From Daphnia carinata (lineage: Eukaryota; Arthropoda; Branchiopoda; Diplostraca; Daphniidae), in contig NC_081335.1 of NCBI RefSeq assembly GCF_022539665.2, forward strand, positions 6,138,001 through 6,202,000: a stretch of 64,000 nucleotides of DNA, written 5' to 3'. Below the pieces are notes generated by a model. The model saw only the letters and a program-made list of their open reading frames with translations, searched no databases and had not been told where the DNA came from. Positions 25,001 through 35,152 of the stretch are shown here, piece after piece. A program made the position numbers and the translations under genes. Within the stretch, counting starts at the first letter, position 1. Every line of letters begins with the position of its first letter.

Positions 25001-28000
25001 GCCCAGTTTTTGCAGTTTTTGATTAGCCTTAGAACTTTTTTTGTTTCGTTTTTCTCCTTTGAAAAAATTTAATTTTGTAAGTTAATCATACAATTTCGTT
25101 GTTTTGATCAGTTTGCTCTTCCTTGCATTTAATGCATCAAGGACGAGAAGGAGGTGTTGCCTCATTATTGGTTAGGTGTCGTGTTGCCAGGACGTGCTCC
25201 ACGTCCCACCGGATTCAAATTACCCCATTCAGTTTACAACTAGAAAAATGATAGGGGAAATATTTGAAATGGATCATTCTCCACGAAAAAGAACGCCTGG
25301 TTTCAATCTGACACTAACTTTCTAAGAATTTCAGAACGCTGGGAGTGAGTCGTTCGTGCTGCATAATCGCCTGAATCACCGTGATGTTTCAGTGCTCTGA
25401 AGAATCGAATTGTTTCACTCTTCTTACACCATAGTTAGGATGTATTTTCTCCATCGTTGCGAAAAAACTTGCATCATTCTTTAACAACCCTTATTCTATT
25501 CGTAAGCTTCTTCATGTCGGGCGCCTCGTTGCACTTTCATTGTCCGAATGCCCCTCGACGTAGATGAGTGCAGAATCGATTATCGGTAGTCTTCCAGCCA
25601 GAGTTAGGCGGCCCGTTGAATCATAGGACTTTTCCCCCCTGCCAAACTTGCCTACCATCTAGCGGGAATCTTGATTACTGTCATGTCGCCAACTCAAGAT
25701 GTCGTGGCCTACCAACTAATTGCCGATGAAACGAAAAAAATGGGTCGATTGTTTGATTTACCGTTTAGCATTTTTAGACAAAGCTCCTTTACCTTTAAAA
25801 TATAAATAACCGTAGTACTTTGGATGATGGTTTGGATTGAAACTAATTGATCAGCTGATGTACTTCTCTCTCAATTTTCATTTATTAACTGGTGATTGTT
25901 GGTAACTTTCCGGTGTTTTATTTCTTGGTGTGGCTGCCTGATTGCAACGGTAAAACCTTTACCATCTCCCCCCAATATTTTCCGCAGGGTGGCTGGAACC
26001 TCTGCTGGATCGGATCGCTCGCAACACCTCCTTCGTTGTGACGCCAATCATCGACGTTATTGACGACTCGACGTTCCAGTACCACTACGGTCCCGGTGTG
26101 GCGGTGGGTGGGTTCGATTGGAACCTGCAGGTAGCATTTTTTTTTTTTGTTTTGCTTTTTTGTCACATTGAAATATTAGATCTTAGTCTAATTTTCTTTC
26201 TATAACCTTAAAAACTCACTTGTGGTCGTAAATTAAAATCTCCAATTTAATATAAAAATTAAAGAACGAGAACGGTGGCAGCGGTTATTGGCATGGTTTT
26301 GAATACGATTGGCGAAGGATTAATTATTCATGTTACATTATTTGTTTTTGGCTTTTAAATTTCTCAAATGCTCTTTTGCTTACTGGGCTTCAAATAGCAA
26401 AGTGACGAATCGTTTGTGACCAACTGTTTTTTTTTCATCGCATGCTCATGCATATGCGCTTCATTGGAATTTTTTTCCCATTCTTTTACCTACCCCGCCT
26501 TATCTGAGCAGTTTAACTGGCATGCCATCCCCGAACACGAGAAAAAGCGACGCCAACATACGGCTGACCCAGCGTACAGTCCCACAATGGCTGGAGGATT
26601 GTTTTCCATCGACAGGGAGTTCTTCAAGAAGTTGGGCACCTACGACGATGGATTCGATATCTGGGGAGGCGAAAATTTGGAATTATCCTTTAAGGTTCGT
26701 TTGCGTTCAAGTTTCAACGTGCTCGGCCTGCATTCAAATCCGCTGTTTCCCTAGACGTGGATGTGTGGCGGGACGCTGGAAATCATTCCGTGCAGTCATG
26801 TGGGTCACATCTTCCGCAAACGGTCGCCCTACAAATGGCGAACTGGAGTTAATGTCCTTAAAAGAAACAACGTCCGGTTGGCTGAGGTTTGGTTGGATGA
26901 ATACTCCGAGTATTATTACCAGCGGATTGGCCATGATCGGGTATGCACTTCATTTCGTTTTTTCTTTTATCAAAAAATAGTTTCCATTGTTCGTCTAACC
27001 ATTCTGCAAAATAAAAAATGTATACGTAGGGAGACTATGGAGATGTCTCGTCCAGAAAACGCCTTCGTGAAGAGTTGGGTTGCAAGTCCTTTAAATGGTA
27101 CCTTGACAACATCTTCCCGGAGTTGTTCATCCCCGGCGATGCAGTAGCATCCGGCGAGGTAATTATCACTTTTTTTTTGTCACTTGAATGCTGAGGCATC
27201 ATTGCCAATGGTCGTGGTTTAATTAGAAGTAAAGTATGAGCGGTGACCACCGGGTTTGTTCAGGTGTATAAGTAAGCTACACCGGTTTTTTTTTAAATGC
27301 CGTGAGCTTCGCTAAAAGTGTCATCAACTGGTCACATCGTCGGATACCGTGAATTTCGCAAACAAAGGCGAAAAAGTAATTGAAAGTGACAATTTATTTA
27401 ATTGTTTAATCCCTCCTCCGCATTCGAAATCCTCCGTGTCGTTACACGTGATGATAGGTACGAAATTTGGGATTTTCACCCGCCTATTGTTTGGACGGTG
27501 CCGCTCGCAAAGCCAATCTGCATAAGCCGGTCGGCTTATGGCCGTGTCACGGCCAGTCCGGGAACCAGGTACGGAATCGCTTCTGTAAGAGAGAAAAAAA
27601 AAACGAAAAACGGCTGTTATCTTTCGCCAACAAGCGTACCTCTACCTACCTTATTAACTTTTCCGTTCAATCGATTTAAAACGTCTCAACGTTTCCACCA
27701 TGGTGATATTGTATCTTGCCGTCCTCTTTTGTTCCCTTTGTTTTTATTAATATTCCGCATCAGAGTCATCACTTGCCTTGCTAGCCACTGCTTGTCATTC
27801 TCTTTGGTTCTTCCGTGAAATATGTCGGCTATACTTTTTCAGTCTGTCCAACTTTTTCCCCAAGTAAACATGTCCCGGAGTCCTATTGGAGTCGCTGTTC
27901 AACAGGTTAGTGAGATTCGTTTTTATCAGCCAACTGACGAGCGTTATTCTAATAATCCACAAATCCCCCTTCGCCGTAGCCAGTGATTGTGGGTTTTTTG

Positions 28001-29016
28001 TCAATGCGAAAGCTTTCCGTTAACAATCAGTTGGACACAAATTTTGTGTCGCATGCAGTTCTTCGAAAGGAGTTTGCAGTGTGCCCAGAAAGCGAAACTT
28101 AATGGGGAAATACGAATCAATATTAGAAAGGAATTGAATGTTTCGATTCTTTTCGTTGCAAAAGAATGGAAGGAATGTATTGGTTGTCCACATCTGTGTG
28201 CAATGTTAACTTCTAAGCTAACAGACAAAAAAACAGCCTAGCCTTGCTTTTATATAACACCATAGATTCGAAACGAGTGGTCGAACCAGTGCGTGGATTC
28301 TGCTGCTGGGCCCAACGACCTGCACAAACCTGTCGGACTTTGGCCCTGCCACAAACAAGGGGGCAACCAGGTAAGCTATTGCACAAATCTCCTGAAACAT
28401 CTTTTCTATGCTTGTTCTTTTTACCTCAAGTCATTGATAACTTCTCTTTGATCCCTTTGCAACCCGTCCATCGTCTTTTCCTCCCGGTCACTTTACTTCC
28501 CCAACACTTATGTTCAATCCTTTTCTCATTTGGTTCATTCTATCAGTTCTTGCATTCGCTTTATCGACCAGACAGTTGCATATCGTACAATAATGTTGAC
28601 AGTGTTTTAACCCTCACATCTTTCATTATTTCGCTCTTGAAAGTGACTGTCATTTTTCTATTATTGGTCCACAGTTCTGGCTGTATAGTAAAACTGGAGA
28701 GATTCGTCGAGACGAAGCCTGTTTGGATTATGCAGGATCGGACGTCATCCTTTATCCTTGCCATGGTGCCAAAGGCAACCAATACTGGGAATACGATCCC
28801 GAGGTATCATAGCGCTTATGTGAAATGGATAAGTTTTATTGCAGTCATACATTTTTTGCCCTTTAGACAAATTTTGTGCAGCATGGAAGCAGTAAGAATT
28901 GCTTGGCCATCAGCGAGGACAAGAAGAAGATCACAGTAGAGAAGTGTTCCGAAGACAACCCTAGGGTCAAATGGAAATTTGAGAAATTTGAGGCAACAAA
29001 GAAACTACAACTGTAA
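22057..29016 (+). CDS. Pgant9: polypeptide N-acetylgalactosaminyltransferase with two alternative exon pairs
   Basis: Golgi type II enzyme (GT27) that moves GalNAc from UDP-GalNAc to Ser/Thr, starting mucin-type O-glycans. Exons: 22057-22318, 22399-22636, 23468-23637, 23845-24009, 24565-24710 OR 25988-26130, 26512-26694, 26755-26940, 27030-27158, 27458-27568 OR 28266-28370, 28675-28803, 28867-29016. With the first choice of pair 1 and the second of pair 2 the frame is 620 codons. Order: short basic tail, membrane anchor (about residues 14-30), Gln-rich stem, GT-A domain with FHNEAWS, LVDDFSD, the metal-binding DSH at 271-273, GLIRAR and [23 protein letters not shown], then a ricin-type lectin domain with CLD repeats. 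The third lectin repeat is degenerate (CLAI, no QxW). A 5' UTR exon probably starts at 21900. Assignment to Pgant9 rests on the lectin exon pair, which I recall as the hallmark of the fly gene; the enzyme class itself is certain. Confidence 0.95.
24565..24710 (+). CDS. GALNT alternative exon 5a (catalytic domain)
   Basis: 146 nt between acceptor GTAAAG and donor CAG|GTAACG. It encodes 49 residues, from [13 protein letters not shown] to GGFDWGLQ, directly after the metal-binding DSH motif. It has the same entry phase (1) and exit phase (0) as the exon at 25988-26130 and starts with the same 13 residues, but differs in the middle: [20 protein letters not shown] with a charged DKKSVQ loop. In GT27 enzymes this region lines the donor and acceptor cleft. 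It is one of two interchangeable copies. Confidence 0.9.
24711..25987 (+). other. GALNT intron between alternative exons 5a and 5b
   Basis: 1277 nt without recognised coding sequence; T-rich in the first half. It is flanked by the donor of exon 5a and the acceptor TTTTCCGCAG of exon 5b. RNA structures that enforce one-or-the-other splicing usually lie in such an intron, but none could be established by eye. Confidence 0.5.
25988..26130 (+). CDS. GALNT alternative exon 5b (catalytic domain)
   Basis: 143 nt encoding 48 residues that replace exon 5a. It shares [13 protein letters not shown], the IDVID core and GGFDW.LQ, but has FVVTPI in place of VVCPV, STFQYHY in place of SLAIHF, and a neutral GPGVAV loop in place of the charged DKKSVQ, and ends WNLQ not WGLQ. 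Including both copies shifts the frame to an early stop, and including neither gives GTT TAA at the 24009/26512 junction. The arrangement therefore tolerates exactly one copy. Confidence 0.9.
27159..27457 (+). other. GALNT intron between catalytic and lectin domains
   Basis: 299 nt from donor GAG|GTAATT to acceptor GATGATAG|GTACG. No coding content recognised. The acceptor has almost no pyrimidine tract, which suggests a weak, regulated site. Confidence 0.5.
27458..27568 (+). CDS. GALNT alternative exon 9a (lectin alpha repeat, basic loop)
   Basis: 111 nt, phase 0 at both ends, encoding 37 residues: VRNLG at the domain entry, the CLD sugar-binding signature, a basic loop [10 protein letters not shown], then [13 protein letters not shown]. 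It is interchangeable with the exon at 28266-28370. Its acceptor (GATGATAG) is weak. In the fly Pgant9 isoforms I recall that the alternative lectin segments differ in loop charge and change substrate choice; this exon corresponds to the basic form. Confidence 0.88.
27569..28265 (+). other. GALNT intron between lectin exons 9a and 9b
   Basis: 697 nt. At 27843-27905 it contains a 63-nt stretch with a good acceptor (TACTTTTTCAG) and donor (CAG|GTTAGTG) that is open in phase 0 (21 codons) but has no lectin similarity. The rest shows no coding content. Confidence 0.5.
27843..27905 (+). other. possible cryptic or cassette mini-exon
   Basis: 63 nt, open in the phase used by the lectin exons, bounded by a pyrimidine-rich acceptor and a consensus-like donor. 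The encoded peptide (SVQLFPQ... ending VQQ) has no similarity to lectin repeats. Chance occurrence is likely; without RNA evidence it should not be counted as coding. Confidence 0.15.
28266..28370 (+). CDS. GALNT alternative exon 9b (lectin alpha repeat, neutral/acidic loop)
   Basis: 105 nt, phase 0 at both ends, encoding 35 residues: IRNEWSNQ at the domain entry, CVD in place of CLD, loop [10 protein letters not shown] without the Arg-Lys pair, then [13 protein letters not shown]. It aligns over its full length with the exon at 27458-27568 and would take its place. Both lengths are multiples of three, so unlike pair 1 frame does not prevent inclusion of both or neither. Confidence 0.9.
28371..28674 (+). 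other. GALNT intron before lectin beta-repeat exon
   Basis: 304 nt, pyrimidine-rich, with donor CAG|GTAAGC and acceptor TCCACAG. No coding content recognised. Confidence 0.5.
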
Positions 29017-30037
29017 AATATCAGCAAAGGTCGCAAAACTGGCCAACACAAGTTGGCAACATCAAAATTCGGATTTCCAAGTTGCAGCTGCTGCGTTGGC
29101 GTTTTGTTTTAACCTCAACATGAAGTCAAGTTGATGTAACTATAGATGGAATATTTTTGTTTGTACGCTGAAACGCGATGTCAAGATTTCTAGACGCAAT
29201 TGCCAACAACCCTGTTGACAGCCACATCGCCCTCACTTTCTTTCCATAAATTATCCATATCGATAACGACACATTCCTGATTTAAGGTTTACCAAATTAT
29301 TTTCTTTCATTTCGTGTCATCTACGATGAACCTTCTAAAAGTCTTACTTCAAAATTGATTACATGTCTATTCTGCCTTTTCTGGATGTATGGTTCCCTTG
29401 AAACGCTCAAAATGGATTCAGTTAATGATTGTTTTGTTTTTGTAATACGAATGCAGAAGTTTATTCCGTTGTAAGAACATTCGAGCACAATCTTTTGTTA
29501 TACCATACTTGACGTCGCTCTGCTTGCGTCCTACCACCCTCTTTTTACCATTTCAGTCCCGGCTGGAGTCCATCTAAAAGTACCAGTAAAAAAACAAGCA
29601 AAATTTAAATTACACTATCGAAAGTTAAACAACAACTTTCAGTCATGCCGAACCGTGGTGTAGACGATTAAGCCTTCATTGATTCGTGCTTCTAAAGCTC
29701 GATGTAAAGTATTTGTTTAAAAAATTTTCAAAGAAGGTGGTTCTTCAGTTATTTGTTTCCCTTCTTGAGTGCGATTGCTTGTGTTCTATATTGTAAACTG
29801 TTTTTCTTATTTTCCAACACATTTAATTACCATTAGAATGTGTCTTGGATGAAAGAATAGCCTACGTTGTGTTTCTGTGCACAGTGCCTTACAAAAAAAC
29901 TAGATAAAGAAGCGTACATCTAGCATAAAATGGAGAAATTCCCCTCCCTCTTCATACGTTAAGTGTTTATGTGTGTAATAAATAAGTTAACAAAACAACG
30001 CCAAAAATTCGTCGACTATGTGATGGCATGGCTTGGG
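29017..30037 (+). other. GALNT 3' UTR and downstream flank
   Basis: About 960 nt of non-coding sequence follow the stop codon, ending with a canonical AATAAA at 29977-29982. No other gene was recognised. Beyond about 30030 the sequence turns into repeat-derived DNA. Confidence 0.5.
29977..29982 (+). terminator. candidate polyadenylation signal of GALNT
   Basis: AATAAA about 960 nt downstream of the GALNT stop codon, followed by AT-rich sequence. It fits the position of a long 3' UTR end; not verified. Confidence 0.45.
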
Positions 30038-30637
30038 CAGGGTTTGTTAGAGCGCGCTCCCAAAAATCAAGCTCGCTCGCGAACACAAGTGCAATTGCGA
30101 ACGTGCGTGCGACATTTCCTTTTTTCTAATTGAAACAGAAATTTAAAACACTTATTTGAATCACGTTCAATACCACCAAACACCCATACACCTTCAACGC
30201 GTTTACTACGATTGCTTTTTCCTGTTGCAACAATTAATATTATTTTCTATTATGAAACATTGCAATACTTTTATTGTCTGTAAATTTTTCGACATTAATC
30301 GAGTGTTGACCTTCGGTTTCTTAGCTACTTTTAAAGCAAGGGTAACCAAAAAAATTTCTGTGATGGTAGGCCCTATATGCCGCTTCTTCCAAACTCAGAC
30401 CTTTTTTTAGCTCTAGTGCAAGGATTCGTCGGACAGTAGCTCCCTCACTGATTCGTCTTGAAGTTCAAGTTCATCTTCTAATTCATCGACTAGCACATTT
30501 TTTAGCTCTGAGAGGAACAGATAGCGTGTCAAGAAGTTTACTCTTTCTTCAGTTAAATCGACTACCGCCGCGAAAGAGTAGTTTCGAGCTCAACATCGCA
30601 AGATGGAAAGATTGCAAGAAGAGCTTTTAGACCAAAA

Positions 30638-31113
30638 TTGAGAAGAATACCAGATTTGTTAGAGAATCCGATTTTGGAAGAATCTCTCTACCTGAGCTTG
30701 AAAGCGGTCAGACGATCGCATGCTTCTAAGGCAAATATCGACCCAACAGAAAAAACTGGCAGAATGCTTTCATTTATAGTTTTGGACCTAGCTAAGCCTT
30801 TACTTTTTTTATTCAATCGAAGCCATAAAAGAAAGCAGACACGAGACAACGCCGAGCAATTCGCACCGCAATGAAACTATTGGGAAATCTGTACGAAGAG
30901 GTTTTGTATTCCCGCCGGCTTAGCATCCTCACCCAGATTTACGCTGAATATGTCAGCCTGTTAGACCAGAAAAAGTTTTTAAATAGTGGAAAGAATTTAT
31001 TCGGCACGAGATTCATGGAGCATTTGGTAGCTGAGGCCAAGGCACAATCTAGTCTATCTCGAGCGAGGATAGACGGCAGAATCATATTGGATCTGCCATT
31101 CTCGGCGATCTAA
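30638..31113 (+). pseudogene. broken retroelement gag-like fragment
   Basis: Two abutting frames, 30638-30874 and 30871-31113, overlap by a few bases (CAATGA junction) and together look like one protein split by a frameshift. The second part has the pattern LLGN......R R..IL.QI....L.....F...GKNLFG..F, followed by AEAKAQSSLSRAR. I associate this with gag-like proteins of tyrosine-recombinase or gypsy-type retroelements common in aquatic invertebrates. No pol sequence follows; the unit stops at 31113 and a mariner-type element begins at 31155. The family assignment is from memory and tentative. Confidence 0.45.
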
Positions 31114-31154
31114 ACTCTTCGTCAGATTGAGTTCTATTTTCGCATTTGTATGTA

Positions 31155-32096
31155 CAGTATGTTCCAAAAAAATCCGACTACCCCCCTTAAAAAAAAATGC
31201 CCCCTATCAACACTTAGTTAAGTTACTTAGTACTTTAGGTGGGTTATGCTAGGATATGGGAAAACGCGGAAAAAACTATACTAGACGTTTCTATGGAAAC
31301 CAGACATGAATCAGCTCGCGTCCTTACATCGCTAAGAGGTAAGACAAATTGCCGTTAGGCAAAGACAAAATTTTTTAAAAATCTACCACAAATTGTGTTT
31401 GTAGTAGGCTACGGGAGACAGACTTCGGGATGGGAAGTTTCGTCTCCATGGTAACTAATTTAATGAATCATGGCATACGCGCCTTTTTCAAAATCTTTGT
31501 TCTTATGCGTTAAATTAGTATAAAAACGGGGGTTGGATTATAGAACTGCCACAGTTCATTAGTTATTCATCAGTTCATTAACTGTTGTAGAAAGAAGGGG
31601 TGTGGTATCGTTAGGCCTAGCCGGGTACTCACAACTACGAATCAAATTTCCCGAAAATTAATTGTTTTGCGCTATTTTCGCGAAACAGTTATATGAACTG
31701 TATCAGTTTTATAATCGAACCCCCGTTTTTATGCTAATTTAACGCATAAGAACAAATATTTAAAAAAAGGCGCGTAAGCCATGATTCGTTAAATTTGTTA
31801 CCATGGAAACGAGACTTCCCATCCCAAAGTCTGTCTCCCGTAGCCTACTGCAAATACAATTTGTAGTAGATTTGTAAACATTTTTGGCTTTGCCTGCCGG
31901 CAATTTGTCTCACCTCTTAGAGATTCAAGACGCTAGCTAATTCATGTCTCGTTTCTATGGTAACGTCTACTGCATTTTTTTTCCGCATTTTCCCGTATCC
32001 TAACATAACCCCCCTAACTACTAAGTAACTTAGCTATACGTTGATAGGGGGCATTTTTTTTAAAGGGGGGTAGTCGGATTTTTTTGGAACATACTG
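31155..32096. mobile_element. Tc1/mariner-type non-autonomous foldback element
   Basis: The ends are inverted copies beginning CAGTATGTTCC, flanked by TA on both sides (31153-31154 and 32097-32098), the target duplication of Tc1/mariner transposons. The inverted arms are several hundred bases long: the words GCCCCCTATCAA, GACAAATTGCCG and CTGTCTCCCGTAGCC occur on opposite strands in the two halves. The short centre lies near 31540-31700. There is no transposase, so it must be moved in trans. Confidence 0.75.
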
Positions 32097-32099
32097 TAC

Positions 32100-32930
32100 A
32101 GTACCTGCCGAAAGTTTCCGGACAGCCGAGAGCGGCTTATGGAAAAACCGGTTTTCCTTTAAACTCTTAAAAATATACTAATCATCGGACATAGATGATT
32201 CTGAAAATGAAATTTGTCCTTAAGATTAGTTTTATTCATGATTTTTTTTTGGGAATTTTTCTTTCACGGGAAAGGCCCTTTAAAAAAGCAGGCAAAAGTT
32301 TCCGGACAGTCGAGAGGGCCAGTAGTAAATGGGGCTACTTTGGCTTTCATGTACGCGACGATAAATGGGGCTACGAGGGCGTTTTTGGGCTTAAAAAAAA
32401 AGGCATCATTTAAACTATAATCTAATATGAGATTTTGCATATCATGCCATATGCAGAATCACTATAATATTGAGTTAAAAACGGCAAATTTTTATTCCAA
32501 GGAAATTTGCGCTATCTTCTCATCCCGCATAGTTGCCGATTTTCCTATTCCTCTACATAATAAATCGGAGCGGAAATTTTTTTTTAGAGCCTATAGCTGC
32601 TGCTGCTGCCGCCGTAGCGCCCTTGAGTATTTTCCGCTCCGATTTAAAAAGTAGATAAGTAGGAAAATTGCATTACTTGTGCATGACTTGTAGTTTTTGA
32701 AAGCGTCGACTGCAATAATTTAGAAAATATTTATGGTATCGGCCGTTAGGTGGCGCTATTTTCCGTGGTAATGACACTTTTTGAGTGAGTATTTATGGCA
32801 CATTTTTTTGAGCGTAGCGGCAATCACGCTCAAATCCCGTTAAGCGGTTCGGCCGCTTAAATATTTAAGCGGAGCGCAAATTCGCTCAAATTTTGTGCGC
32901 GCTCACGGCAAGCCTGCCTATCCCAATAAC
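32100..32930. repeat. mixed short inverted repeats
   Basis: AAGTTTCCGGACA occurs twice in the same orientation (32113-32125 and 32289-32301). An imperfect inverted pair of about 40 bp with AATCGGAGCGGAAA at its inner ends spans about 32533-32680 around a TGCTGCTGCTGCCGCCG spacer. A second palindromic block rich in GCTTAA and GCGCTC words lies at about 32810-32905. No coding sequence. These look like remnants of non-autonomous DNA elements. Confidence 0.45.
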
Positions 32931-34741
32931 AACTGTTAAAGAACAAAAATAAGATGATGCCTCTTGTTTCATTTACAAGAACTTAAATTTTACTTCGTTT
33001 ATTGCTTAGTTAATATTGACAGAAAAATATTGATTGTTAACCATTAAAAAGGAAATATCAGCTTGTTGCAGACTCTCGTGCATAGAGTGGAACAGAGAAG
33101 GAAAATGAGGATGATAAATGATGAGAATGAGTAGATGGAGAGAAGATGTGGGACAGGACGCACACTTTATTTTTTTACGTTAGGGTAGAGAAAAAAATCT
33201 AGACAAAAGAAAGCTTGGACAGAGAAACTGAGACAAATTTTTCTTGATGAGAAAACGGAACGACGGATTACAGTCTGGGACGAGACTTAAAACGATACTA
33301 ATCCTCCCCTCCCAAAAAGGGGAAAAAGCACAAAAAAAAGGGATCACTATATTTGTAGGCCCGTGCCCCCTACAGCCCTGCCCGCGAGGGCAGCACCGTA
33401 GGTGACACAGCTCATTCAATAAACAAAACTATCATTTAATGACATATCCAATTCATCAATGTTGTCATCGGTGAGGTTAAGAGGATGGTCAGGTACAACT
33501 GTGGGTAAGGAACTTCCGAGCTCCTGAACCAATTCTTCAAGTGGCTTATGGCTGGATAACTGGAAAAAGAGGAAATTGTGAATTTTTGTTGATTTTTTTG
33601 CTTTGAACAGGCTTAATTACTTCATTCGCTTGGTAGCGAGACCAGAGCGTAAACAGGATCGAGTTCTTGGTGTTGGTTTCATTTTTCCGGTGCGCTTTAA
33701 TCTTGTTGTGAGGAAGGAGCTTCTGGGTAATTTTAACGTCGTCACAAAGCTGCTGGAGTACCATCGTCATCTTGTAGAAGGGTAAGTTAGGGCCGCCTGC
33801 TAACTGGGAAAAAAGAATGCTAAGTCTTTTATTTATTCGTTTTTGTAATGTTTTAGTACTTTATTCCACATGTGGTGTAACCCTTCACAATCGTTGTTGG
33901 TTCGCAGGAGCAGATTGAAACACGACCAGTTCTCTGGAGTCTAAAACCGACCTCGAATCCAGTTCTTATCGATGTATTCCAGGAGTGTTTCCAATTCCGG
34001 TAGTGCTGAATTCCGCAAAGCGTCAAATACGGAAGAGATCTTCTCAGCTAAAAATTAAAATAACAGTCTGATCCGCCGCAACAGGATCATTTTTGCGCCT
34101 TTTTGCGACGTATGAAGGATAAAGGATCTCCCTGCGCTTCAAATTTCTCTTTGGATACCTGGTAATTACACCATCCACTTCCAAGCAAGCACTAAGACCG
34201 GCCGCCGCTTCACTGGCATGTTCCACACCACTAGCACCGGCCTCCTCACGGGCACCTTCAACTTTATCAACATCTTCAATACCAGTGCACTTAGCACAAT
34301 GGTAGCTGCTAGAGAAGTCTTTCCAGGTAGGTGAAACACCTCTATGAAAAATGACTCCGCAACAGGCCCGATGGACTGGGACTTGCCACACAAGACGGCA
34401 ACAGAATTGTTTCTTAACGAAAACAACGGTATTGCAGTGATAGCAACGACTATTACCTTTTCGGGAACCAACACTTCTATTTTATACTGCTCATGTTGTT
34501 TGAAGGTGGAGCTATTGCGCCACATGCATCACCTGTCCACTGCATTGTCCCTTTGTTGCTCACACCATTATATCTTATTCCCGGGGGGAACTCTAAGCTC
34601 ACGTATTTCCTCAACTTGGCCATACCTTTGAAATTTATACCTTAAACCCCAAATGATCCCATGTTTATATCCGCTTCATCATCCGCCTCCAGTTGATAGA
34701 AAGTTCATCTGTACTTGTACTGATTTCCGACTCATTTGTAA
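32930..34741 (-). pseudogene. decayed MULE transposase copy A
   Basis: Read on the - strand, a region near 33540-33805 encodes GGPNLPFYKMTMVL followed by an alpha-helical stretch ending LWSRYQANE. A region near 33840-34015 encodes LLEYIDKNW, a stop, then WSCFNLLLRTNNDCEGLHHM; the RTNN.xEG.H motif is typical of the C-terminal part of Mutator-like (MULE) transposases. An upstream cysteine-containing part lies near 34044-34630. Stops and frame changes show that it is dead. The same unit occurs at 61680-63457 (copy B), but copy A carries about 350 bp extra at 33061-33412 and further sequence near 33613-33830. A gypsy LTR begins at its left-hand (5') side at 34737. Confidence 0.6.
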
Positions 34742-35151
34742 CAAAGCATGATTCATCCTCTTCCATAACCCTTCAATGCTCATATCTATATATAATTCTA
34801 ATATATGTTAACTTTTTTCTGAAAATTTATGTAATTATTAAAATCGCAACCGTTGAAGTAAAGAAAACATTTATTAGCAACATAATATTGTTGCTCAAAA
34901 TAGTGTCGCGCACTCGTCTTAAAAGCTCAGAGTCAAGGAGTGTATTCAAGGTCTACACGCTACCACAGTGTCCAAAAGACTAACTAAAGTTGTGCCCGCC
35001 AGCCGCCCACAACACAGTCGATGGGTCGAGTCCCGCCGGATGGGATCCGGTGACCGTCCGGTCACACCTATCTCATGTAACGACGACAAATCCCGGCGGA
35101 TGTGGTGCGGCCGACTGGAATTGGAGCGCGTCCGGTTCGATAGTCGCGACA
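34737..35151 (-). repeat. gypsy LTR (3' LTR in the element's orientation)
   Basis: 415 bp, starting TGTAAC and ending GCGACA on the + strand, matched base for base by 40321-40735 except for a difference at the third base and one near 34881. On the - strand the LTR starts TGTCGCGAC, directly preceded by a purine-rich tract (AAGAGGGGGATC), the expected polypurine tract. Confidence 0.9.
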
Positions 35152-35152
35152 G

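Noticed and set aside
24565-26130. Assembly duplication as the explanation for the two similar GALNT catalytic exons
   Set aside because: The exons differ at many residues and by one codon, have different intron sequences, and both keep clean splice sites and frame; an artefact would be nearly identical.
34044-34630. FLYWCH zinc finger at the N-terminus of MULE copy A
   Set aside because: Cysteines are present (CCGVIFH, YHCAKC), but the spacing could not be matched confidently.
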